This document shows positions 24,406 through 32,878 of a DNA stretch of 32,878 nt, piece after piece. The DNA lies in NCBI GenBank assembly GCA_009377385.1, contig WHUD01000014.1:1-32878 (forward strand). The letters run 5' to 3'. Numbering within the stretch: position 1 is the stretch's first letter; each line of letters starts with the position of its first letter. The translations under genes and the position numbers were made by a program. The notes under the pieces were generated by a model. The model saw nothing but the letters and a program-made list of their open reading frames with translations, was not told where the DNA came from and made no database searches. Source of the DNA: Actinophytocola sp. Lineage in GTDB: Bacteria > Actinomycetota > Actinomycetes > Mycobacteriales > Pseudonocardiaceae.

Positions 24406-26062
24406 GGGTAGAACTCCCCACCGTGACGGCCGTGGCCGGTGCCCGCTGCGGCATGGCCGGGATCGGCGCGCGGGTGAACAGCGGCACGGTGCGGCTCACA
24501 ACGAGCAGCGTGAGCACCGTGACGACGATGGCGGCGATGTACGCCTGTGGCAGCACGAAGCTCCTGCCGTCGAACGGGCTTCCGGTGGGCGTGATGACGA
24601 CGGCGAGGACGGCGCTGCCGATGGTGGCGGCCACCCGGAAGCGTGAGGTTCCCGCCGCTGCCGCGAGCGGGATCACCGCCCACAGCATCCACCAGGGGTG
24701 CAGCGCCACGTGCATTCCCATGACCACCGCCATCGCCACGCCGAGCCCGATGATCGGCCGGAGCCGCCAGTGGAAGCTGCGCCACAGCAGGTGCACCGTG
24801 ATCACGGCGGCGACGAGCAGCCCGAGCAGGCTGAGGATGCTCATGATGGCGTGGGTGTGCACGCCGAGGTCGAACGCGATGCCGATGCCGCCGGTGAGGT
24901 AGCCGATCAACGTCGCTGGCGAGATCAGCGTGCGGGACATGCCTGGCGTGCCGAGCGCGCCGATCCAGCCGAACCCGAGGCCGGTGCCGAGGCACACCGC
25001 GATCATCACCGTGACGAAGACGACGGTCAGCCCGGCGGCGGCGCGTAACAGGTCGGTGAACCTGCCGTGCCAGCGGCGGGCGATCATCACGCCGAAGAAG
25101 CCGAGCGCGAGCGCGGCGTTGATCTTCACAGTGGCAGCGAGCGTCATCACCGTGGCGCCCAGGGCGATGTAGCGCAGCTCACCGGGTGCGAAAGGCGGCG
25201 TCGAGTCGCCCTTGACCCGGATCGGCAGTCGCCGCAGCCCCAGCTCAAGCCCGGCCATCATCAGCCCGATGCCCAACGCCTCGTTGTGCACGCCAGCGAC
25301 CAGGTGGAAGATCAGCAGCGGGTTGAGCCCGCCGAGCCACAGCGCCGTCGTGGGCTCCACCCCGAACCGCTTCGCCAGCCGGGGCAGCGACCAGATGATC
25401 AGCGCGACGCCGACCAGCGCGATCCCGCGCTGCAGCATCACACCGAGCACGATGTGGTTGCCGCTGATGCCGGACATCCAGCTGCCCAGCTCGAGGAACA
25501 GCGGCCCGTACGGCGCTGGCGTTTCGCGCCAGACGTTGGACACGCCCATGGTCAGCGGGTCGCCGACGCCGAGCGCCTGGGCGGGTCCGAGCGAGTACGG
25601 GTCGAGGCCGCGGTGCACGATCTCGCTCTGCGCGAGGTAGCTGTAGACATCGCGGGAGAACAGCGGCGGGATGAACGCCAGCGGCGTCAGCCACATCACC
25701 ACCGTGCGCACGGTCTGCGCCTGCGTGGCCATCCGCGCCCTCGCGGGGCGGGCATAGCGGCCGTAGAGCAGCCAGGCGATGACCATCAGCAGCATTCCCG
25801 CTATGGCGATCGACAGCGATACCGTTGTCACCCGCGTGAACAGGCTGAGCACCGGGACGTTCTGCGCAGGGTTGATGACCGGCACCGCGCCCGCGCCGAG
25901 CGAGCCGAGTGCGAGGAACAGTGCGCCGAGGGTGCCGAGCCTGCGGATCGTGGTGAGCGCGCGCAGCTCGGACGTGTTGAGCTGGGCAGGGCCGTCGTCG
26001 GCGAGCCAGGGCAGGGTCAGCGTGACCCTCCCTGCCTGCCGTTCACGCTCACTGACCGCCAC
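24389..26062 (-). CDS. mptB: MptB-like alpha-(1->6)-mannopyranosyltransferase (GT-C glycosyltransferase)
   Basis: Polyprenol-phosphomannose-dependent membrane mannosyltransferase of the MptA/MptB family, which extends mannan chains outside the membrane. The 557-residue product has about a dozen hydrophobic helices. The first large loop has LFSRDVYSYLAQSEIVHRGLDPY, with the conserved acidic residue typical of GT-C enzymes, followed by WRETPAPYGPLFL. GLNPLLIFHLVAGVHNEA and TVKINAALAL are further family blocks. GTG 26062 is chosen over an upstream frame to 26140 because a TAnnnT element (TAGTCT, - strand, 26071-26076) stands 8 bases before it and the product has MptB-like length; no ribosome site is present. 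It is divergent from sufR and followed by the ABC pair. The place corresponds to Rv1459c. Confidence 0.88.
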   Translation of the reverse strand: MAVSERERQAGRVTLTLPWLADDGPAQLNTSELRALTTIRRLGTLGALFLALGSLGAGAVPVINPAQNVPVLSLFTRVTTVSLSIAIAGMLLMVIAWLLYGRYARPARARMATQAQTVRTVVMWLTPLAFIPPLFSRDVYSYLAQSEIVHRGLDPYSLGPAQALGVGDPLTMGVSNVWRETPAPYGPLFLELGSWMSGISGNHIVLGVMLQRGIALVGVALIIWSLPRLAKRFGVEPTTALWLGGLNPLLIFHLVAGVHNEALGIGLMMAGLELGLRRLPIRVKGDSTPPFAPGELRYIALGATVMTLAATVKINAALALGFFGVMIARRWHGRFTDLLRAAAGLTVVFVTVMIAVCLGTGLGFGWIGALGTPGMSRTLISPATLIGYLTGGIGIAFDLGVHTHAIMSILSLLGLLVAAVITVHLLWRSFHWRLRPIIGLGVAMAVVMGMHVALHPWWMLWAVIPLAAAAGTSRFRVAATIGSAVLAVVITPTGSPFDGRSFVLPQAYIAAIVVTVLTLLVVSRTVPLFTRAPIPAMPQRAPATAVTVGSSTLDSRE

Positions 26063-26330
26063 AGCACGACAGACTATCGATGGCCGGTCCCGGCAGCGTC
26101 GGGGCGTGCCCGATAGCAGGGTGAGCCCCGTCACGTCCAAGAGGGTGGTCTTTGCTCCCGGAGCTTAAATACGACACACTTGTGTTGTGAAAAAGACCGG
26201 GAGCACAGACGACATGGTGACGGGTGGCGGCCAGCACGGCCGTGACCTGCCATTAGTCGGCGGTGCGACGGCCGATTCCGGCCCGACGGCGGGCCGGAGG
26301 TCCGCCCGAGTGGCCGGAGGAGGTGAGCGT
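26063..26330. promoter_or_regulatory. mptB / suf operon intergenic region with structured sufR leader
   Basis: 268 bp. On the + strand an AT-rich core TTAAATA (26165-26171) is followed by ACACACTTGTGT (26174-26185), a dyad of ACACA/TGTGT about CT, well placed as a SufR operator over the transcription start. Downstream, two hairpins stand in the sufR leader: GGCCG-ATTC-CGGCC (26270-26283) and an 8-bp stem with a GGA loop (26288-26306). The ribosome site GGAGGAGGTGAG (26316-26327) follows directly. GTG 26187 could open the same frame, but that segment has a TTA codon and markedly lower third-position GC, so I regard it as untranslated. On the - strand TAGTCT (26071-26076) may be the mptB -10. 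Confidence 0.5.
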
Positions 26331-27125
26331 GTGACTCAAGCCGGAGCGCTAACACCGGCCGACGCACCGCTCACCACTGGCACTGCACCCGGGCAAACCG
26401 GACATGAGGGCCGGACGCGGCACGAGGTTGCCCGGCTGCTGCTGGAGCAGGGTCCCATCACCGCGGCATCGGTCGCCGAGGCGCTCGGCATCAGCCCGAC
26501 GGCGGTGCGCAGGCATCTCGACGCGCTGCTCGCCGACGGCGAGGCCGAGACGCGGGACGCGCCGAGCCGGGTCCGCAGGGGCAGGGGACGGCCCGCCAAG
26601 TCGTTCCTGCTCACCGACGCGGGCAGGGCGCGCTTCGGCCACGCCTACGACGACCTCGCGGTCGCCGCCATCCGGTTCCTGGCAGAGCACGGCGGTAAGG
26701 ACGCCATCCGCTCGTTCGCCGAGCACCGGGTCGCCTCCCTTGTCGGCCCGCACCGCGAGGCGATCATGCGGATCTCGGACCCGCAGGCGCGGGCCGAGGC
26801 CCTCGCCGCCGCGCTGACGAGGGAAGGTTACGCTGCCTCGACCCAGCGGATCGCCGCGGGAACGGGGCAGCAGCGCGAGTCGGTCGGCGGTGCCAGCGCA
26901 CAGTTGTGCCAGCATCACTGCCCGGTCGCGCACGTCGCCGCCGAGTTCCCGCAGCTGTGCGAGGCCGAGACGGTGGCGTTCGCCGAGCTGCTCGGCACGC
27001 ATGTGCAGCGGCTGGCGACCATCGCACGGGGCGACGCCGCGTGCACAACGCACGTACCCACGGATATGCAGAATCGTCCGGGGGACGACAGAGCAGGATC
27101 CACGAAGAAAGGGATGCCCGCATGA
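26331..27125 (+). CDS. sufR: SufR, iron-sulfur-binding transcriptional repressor of the suf operon
   Basis: Winged-helix regulator that represses suf when it carries an Fe-S cluster. The 264-residue product has a helix-turn-helix ([39 protein letters not shown], about 29-67) with wing [14 protein letters not shown]. The C-terminal sensor carries Cys193-x3-Cys197-x12-Cys210, with a further Cys238, the cluster-binding pattern of the family. GTG 26331 is chosen because of the strong GGAGGAGG just upstream and the normal family length. Its stop overlaps sufB as ATGA. It is the first gene of the suf operon, so it is autoregulated if the ACACA/TGTGT dyad upstream is its operator. It corresponds to M. 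tuberculosis Rv1460. Confidence 0.93.
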   Translation: MTQAGALTPADAPLTTGTAPGQTGHEGRTRHEVARLLLEQGPITAASVAEALGISPTAVRRHLDALLADGEAETRDAPSRVRRGRGRPAKSFLLTDAGRARFGHAYDDLAVAAIRFLAEHGGKDAIRSFAEHRVASLVGPHREAIMRISDPQARAEALAAALTREGYAASTQRIAAGTGQQRESVGGASAQLCQHHCPVAHVAAEFPQLCEAETVAFAELLGTHVQRLATIARGDAACTTHVPTDMQNRPGDDRAGSTKKGMPA

Positions 27126-28591
27126 CTGCCGCTGCAGAGCAGCGCACCCCCACCACGGTGCCAACCAAGCCTGGGCAGGAGCAGCTGTCCCAGGAAGAGA
27201 CCATTGCCTCGCTCGGTAGGTACGAGTACGGCTGGGCGGACAGTGACACCGCCGGCGCGGCCGCTCGTCGCGGCCTCAACGAGGAGATCGTCCGCGACAT
27301 CTCCTCGAAGAAGGACGAGCCGGAGTGGATGCTCGAGCAGCGCCTGAAGGGTCTGAAGCTGTTCGAGCGGAAGCCGATGCCGAAATGGGGCGCCGACCTG
27401 TCCGGCATCGACTTCGACAACATCAAGTACTTCGTGCGGTCCACCGAGAAGCAGGCCCAAAGCTGGGACGACCTGCCGGACGACATCAAGAACACCTACG
27501 ACAAGCTCGGTATCCCCGAGGCGGAGAAGCAGCGCCTGATCGCGGGTGTCGCCGCGCAGTACGAGTCCGAGGTCGTCTACCACAAGATCCGCGAGGACCT
27601 TGAGGAGCAGGGCGTGCTGTTCCTCGACACCGACACCGCACTGCGCGACCACCCTGAGATCTTCCGCGAGCACTTCGGCTCGGTCATCCCGGCCGGTGAC
27701 AACAAGTTCTCCGCGCTGAACACCTCGGTGTGGTCGGGTGGATCGTTCATCTACGTGCCGAAGGGCGTGCACGTCGACATCCCGCTGCAGGCCTACTTCC
27801 GGATCAACACCGAGAACATGGGCCAGTTCGAGCGGACGCTGATCATCGTCGACGAGGACGCCTATGTGCACTACGTCGAGGGCTGCACCGCGCCGATCTA
27901 CCAGTCGGACTCGCTGCACTCAGCGGTCGTCGAGATCATCGTGAAGAAGGGCGGCCGCTGCCGCTACACCACGATCCAGAACTGGTCGAACAACGTCTAC
28001 AACCTGGTCACCAAGCGGGCGCGCGCTGAAGAAGGCGCGACCATGGAGTGGATCGACGGCAACATCGGCTCCAAGGTCACCATGAAGTACCCGTCGGTGT
28101 TCCTGACCGGTGAGCACGCCAAGGGCGAAGTCCTCTCGGTCGCGTTCGCCGGCGAGGGCCAGCACCAGGACGCGGGCGCCAAGATGGAGCACCTCGCGCC
28201 GCACACCTCGTCGACGATCATGTCGAAGTCGGTGGCGCGCAGCGGTGGCCGCACCTCGTACCGGGGCCTGGTCAAGGTCGCCAAGCGGGCGCACCACTCG
28301 AAGTCCAATGTGGTGTGTGACGCGCTCCTGGTCGACACCGTGTCGCGTTCGGACACATACCCGTACGTCGACATCCGCAACGACGACGTGTCGATGGGCC
28401 ACGAGGCCACCGTGTCCAAGGTCAGCGAGGACCAGCTGTTCTACCTGATGAGCCGCGGCCTGTCGGAGGAAGAGGCCATGGCGATGATCGTGCGCGGCTT
28501 CGTCGAGCCGATCGCGCGTGAGCTGCCGATGGAGTACGCGCTCGAACTCAACCGCCTGATCGAACTGCAGATGGAAGGAGCCGTCGGGTGA
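27122..28591 (+). CDS. sufB: Fe-S cluster assembly scaffold protein SufB
   Basis: Scaffold subunit of the SufBCD complex on which Fe-S clusters are built. The 489-residue product has the SufB signatures [73 protein letters not shown], and the beta-helix core with [32 protein letters not shown]. Cys399 in [12 protein letters not shown] matches the essential core cysteine of the family. The frame is continuous at normal length, so there is no intein, unlike the M. tuberculosis homologue. ATG 27122 overlaps the sufR stop; the stop overlaps sufD. A start further upstream (26906) lies inside sufR and was rejected. Confidence 0.97.
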   Translation: MTAAAEQRTPTTVPTKPGQEQLSQEETIASLGRYEYGWADSDTAGAAARRGLNEEIVRDISSKKDEPEWMLEQRLKGLKLFERKPMPKWGADLSGIDFDNIKYFVRSTEKQAQSWDDLPDDIKNTYDKLGIPEAEKQRLIAGVAAQYESEVVYHKIREDLEEQGVLFLDTDTALRDHPEIFREHFGSVIPAGDNKFSALNTSVWSGGSFIYVPKGVHVDIPLQAYFRINTENMGQFERTLIIVDEDAYVHYVEGCTAPIYQSDSLHSAVVEIIVKKGGRCRYTTIQNWSNNVYNLVTKRARAEEGATMEWIDGNIGSKVTMKYPSVFLTGEHAKGEVLSVAFAGEGQHQDAGAKMEHLAPHTSSTIMSKSVARSGGRTSYRGLVKVAKRAHHSKSNVVCDALLVDTVSRSDTYPYVDIRNDDVSMGHEATVSKVSEDQLFYLMSRGLSEEEAMAMIVRGFVEPIARELPMEYALELNRLIELQMEGAVG

Positions 28592-29817
28592 CGGTGGCTG
28601 ACACCAACAACGTCGCTACTGCCATGGAAGGCACCGGGCCTGCCGGGCCCGCCGGCCCTGGAGGCACAGGCACCGTTCCGGCGGCCTCCCGTGGCGAGCG
28701 GTTCACCGGTTACGACGTCGAGGCGTTCGAGGTGCCGGGCGGCCGCGAGGAGAACTGGCGCTTCACCCCGCTGAAGCGCCTGCGCGGCCTGCACAACGGC
28801 ACCGCCGTCGCCGACGGCACCGTGACCGTCGACGTCGACGCGGCGTCCGACGTCAAGGTCGAGGTGGTCGGGCGCGGCGACGAGCGCCTTGGTGTGGCCG
28901 GTGTGCCCAGCGACCGGGTGGCCGCGCAGGCGTACTCCTCGTTCACCGAGGCCACCATCGTCACCGTGCCCGCGGATACCAAGCCGGAGAAGCCGACCCT
29001 GGTGCGGGTCACCGGTCCCGGCGAGGGCAAGACCGCCTACGGCCACCTGCAGCTGCGGGTGGAGGCGTTCAGCAACGCCTCGATCGTGCTCGACCACGTC
29101 GGGTCGGGGACTTACGCCGATAACGTGGAGTTCGTCGTCGGCGAGGGCGCGAAGCTGACCGTGGTGTCGGTGCAGGACTGGGCCGACGACGCGGTGCACG
29201 TCTCAGAGCAGCACCTCTGGCTCGGCAAAGACGCCACGCTCAAGCACACCGTCGTCACCCTTGGCGGCGACCTGGTGCGGGTGTCGCCGACCGCGCGGTT
29301 CGCAGAGGCGGGCGGCGACGTCGAGATGCTCGGGCTGTACTTCGCCGACGCGGGTCAGCACCAGGAGCACCGGCTGTTCGTCGACCACGCGGTGCCGCAC
29401 TGCCGGTCCAACGTGATGTACAAGGGCGCGCTGCAGGGCGACAGCGCGCATTCGGTGTGGATCGGCGACGTGCTGATCCGGGCCGCCGCCGAGGCGACGG
29501 AGACCTACGAGCTGAACCGCAACCTGGTGCTCACCGAGGGCGCGCGCGCCGACTCGGTGCCGAACCTGGAGATCGAGACTGGCGAGATCGAGGGCGCTGG
29601 CCACGCCAGCGCAACCGGCCGGTTCGACGACGAGCAGCTGTTCTACCTCCAGTCGCGCGGGATCGCCGAGGACCAGGCGCGCAGGCTCGTCGTGCGCGGG
29701 TTCTTCCACGAGATCCTGACGAAGATCGACGTGCCCGAGGTCCGCGAGCGGCTCGAGGCGGCCATCGAGGCCGAGCTCGAAGCTGTCGAGGCCGAAGTGA
29801 CCGCAAGTACTGCCTGA
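28588..29817 (+). CDS. sufD: Fe-S cluster assembly protein SufD
   Basis: Paralogue of SufB that completes the SufBC2D scaffold and helps iron entry. The 409-residue product has the beta-helix core with [25 protein letters not shown], the segment [34 protein letters not shown] carrying the conserved His/Cys cluster, and the C-terminal [28 protein letters not shown] shared with SufB. The N-terminus carries a short Gly/Pro-rich tract ([15 protein letters not shown], about residues 14-28), probably a flexible linker. GTG 28588 overlaps the sufB stop (GTGA) and has GGAAGGAG 7 bases upstream. It is followed by sufC after 34 bp. Confidence 0.95.
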   Translation: MTVADTNNVATAMEGTGPAGPAGPGGTGTVPAASRGERFTGYDVEAFEVPGGREENWRFTPLKRLRGLHNGTAVADGTVTVDVDAASDVKVEVVGRGDERLGVAGVPSDRVAAQAYSSFTEATIVTVPADTKPEKPTLVRVTGPGEGKTAYGHLQLRVEAFSNASIVLDHVGSGTYADNVEFVVGEGAKLTVVSVQDWADDAVHVSEQHLWLGKDATLKHTVVTLGGDLVRVSPTARFAEAGGDVEMLGLYFADAGQHQEHRLFVDHAVPHCRSNVMYKGALQGDSAHSVWIGDVLIRAAAEATETYELNRNLVLTEGARADSVPNLEIETGEIEGAGHASATGRFDDEQLFYLQSRGIAEDQARRLVVRGFFHEILTKIDVPEVRERLEAAIEAELEAVEAEVTASTA

Positions 29818-29851
29818 GCCACCACCACGAACACAAGGAACTGAAGCGACC

Positions 29852-31985
<2,134 letters not shown>

Positions 31986-31987
31986 GC

Positions 31988-32452
31988 ATGCAGCTGGAGA
32001 GCATGTACCAGGACATCATCCTGGACCACTACAAGCACCCGCACGGCCGTGGCCTGCGGGAGCCGTTCGACGGCGAGTCGTTCCAGGTCAACCCGACCTG
32101 CGGCGACGAGGTCACGCTGCGGGTGCACGTCGACGACGACACGATCACCGACGTCTCCTACGACGGCCAGGGCTGCTCGATCAGCCAGGCGTCGGTGTCG
32201 GTGCTCAACGAACTCGTCGTCGGCAACACCGTCGAGCAGGCCATGACCACGATGAACGCCTTCGTGGAGCTGATGCAGGGGCGTGGCACGGTCGAGCCGG
32301 ACGAGGACGTGCTTGACGACGGCATCGCGTTCGCCGGCGTCGCCAAGTACCCTGCCCGGGTGAAGTGCGCGCTGCTCGGGTGGATGGCGTTGAAGGCCGC
32401 ACTGGCGAGTGCCGGAGCGGCGGAAGCCGCACAGGGAGTTGAAGTGCAGTGA
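31988..32452 (+). CDS. sufU: SufU, zinc-dependent sulfurtransferase partner of SufS
   Basis: Accepts sulfur from SufS by zinc-ligand swapping and delivers it to SufB. The 154-residue product has the start MQLESMYQDIILDHYKHPHG, and the four zinc/active residues Cys38 and Asp40 in NPTCGDEV, Cys63 in GQGCSISQAS, and Cys127 in RVKCALLGW. The insertion of about 18 residues between Cys63 and Cys127 that separates SufU from IscU is present. ATG 31988 lies 2 bp after the sufS stop, with GGACAGG upstream; a frame start at 31826 lies inside sufS and was rejected. Its stop overlaps sufT (GTGA). Confidence 0.96.
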   Translation: MQLESMYQDIILDHYKHPHGRGLREPFDGESFQVNPTCGDEVTLRVHVDDDTITDVSYDGQGCSISQASVSVLNELVVGNTVEQAMTTMNAFVELMQGRGTVEPDEDVLDDGIAFAGVAKYPARVKCALLGWMALKAALASAGAAEAAQGVEVQ

Positions 32453-32868
32453 CAGAGAACCAGACTGAGACGCCGGAACAGACCGATCCGCGTGCCGGGC
32501 GCACCGCTGCCGACCTGACGGAGCAGACCGAGTCCGCCGCAGGCGATGGCGTGGCCGCCGTCGAGGACGTCGAGGAAGCCATGCGCGACGTCGTCGACCC
32601 TGAGCTGGGCATCAACGTCGTGGACCTCGGCCTCGTCTACGACATCCGGGTGGACGAGCAGAACAACGCGACCATCGACATGACGCTGACCTCGGCGGCC
32701 TGCCCGCTGACCGACGTCATCGAGGACCAGACCAGGTCGGTGCTGTGCGGCAACGGCGGTGTCGTGGACGACTACACGATCAACTGGGTCTGGATGCCGC
32801 CGTGGGGGCCGGAGAAGATCACCGAGGACGGGCGCGAGCAGCTCCGCGCCCTCGGCTTCACGGTGTAG
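32449..32868 (+). CDS. sufT: SufT, MIP18/DUF59-family Fe-S maturation factor
   Basis: DUF59-family protein that supports Fe-S protein maturation, usually last in actinobacterial suf operons. The 139-residue product has an acidic/Thr-rich, probably disordered N-terminal tail (about 1-38), then the hallmark VVDPELGINVVDLGLVYDI (48-66), the conserved Cys85 in TSAACPLTDV, and VNWVW-like INWVWMPPWGPEKITEDGREQL. GTG 32449 overlaps the sufU stop and has GGGAG about 11 bases upstream. It ends 10 bases before the window edge. It corresponds to M. tuberculosis Rv1466. Confidence 0.93.
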   Translation: MTENQTETPEQTDPRAGRTAADLTEQTESAAGDGVAAVEDVEEAMRDVVDPELGINVVDLGLVYDIRVDEQNNATIDMTLTSAACPLTDVIEDQTRSVLCGNGGVVDDYTINWVWMPPWGPEKITEDGREQLRALGFTV

Positions 32869-32878
32869 AGCCATACGT

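Noticed and set aside
26187..26330. N-terminal extension of SufR from GTG 26187
   Set aside because: No ribosome site, a TTA codon and lower third-position GC than the rest of the gene, whereas GTG 26331 has an excellent GGAGGAGG and gives the family's normal length.
28636..28680. Gly/Pro repeat in sufD read as a possible collagen-like domain
   Set aside because: The tract is only about 15 residues and is best read as a flexible linker.

Overview
The window is high-GC actinobacterial chromosome. Gene content and order point to the Pseudonocardiales (Amycolatopsis / Saccharopolyspora / Lentzea-like), though genus cannot be fixed from sequence alone. The order gap-pgk-tpiA-secG ... pgl-opcA-zwf-(pgi)-tal-tkt / ctaB ... 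qor ... ctaA-ABC-mptB / sufR-B-D-C-S-U-T matches the Mycobacterium tuberculosis Rv1436-Rv1466 stretch almost gene for gene. pgi inside the pentose-phosphate cluster and a Streptomyces-like zinc-type RbpA set it apart from mycobacteria. Almost all of the window is core housekeeping chromosome; I see no transposase, integrase, phage gene, CRISPR array, tRNA or rRNA.

Region 1 (1-3673, + strand): lower glycolysis (3' part of gap, then pgk and tpiA), secG and rbpA. The intergenic gaps carry strong RNA hairpins, one overlapping the pgk stop codon. Region 2 (3702-4883, -): a membrane sensor histidine kinase with no response regulator beside it, preceded by an unusual repeat-rich 276-bp upstream region. 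Region 3 (5160-13404, -): a tight operon-like run tkt-tal-pgi-zwf-opcA-pgl, joining upper glycolysis to both branches of the pentose-phosphate pathway. Region 4 (13701-17661, +): ctaB (heme O synthase, divergent from tkt), a HelD-type RNA-polymerase-associated helicase and a secreted FKBP-like lipoprotein. Region 5 (17692-21503): qor (-), a two-gene unit of a 105-residue unknown protein and an ATP-grasp ligase (+), and a divergent tetR / DUF998-like membrane-protein pair with two matched operator palindromes. Region 6 (21549-26062, -): ctaA (heme A synthase), an ABC-2 exporter pair and an MptB-like mannosyltransferase. Region 7 (26331-32868, +): the complete suf iron-sulfur assembly operon sufR-sufB-sufD-sufC-sufS-sufU-sufT, coupled by 4-bp start/stop overlaps at sufR/B, sufB/D and sufU/T.

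The genes form three functional groups: central carbon flux (gap to pgl), heme A / cytochrome oxidase supply (ctaB, ctaA), and Fe-S cluster supply under SufR. The least understood parts are the small protein / ATP-grasp pair, the TetR-DUF998 module, the orphan kinase with its repeat-rich upstream region, and the structured leader in front of sufR. Three genes (18738, 22517, 26062) appear to be transcribed without a leader.
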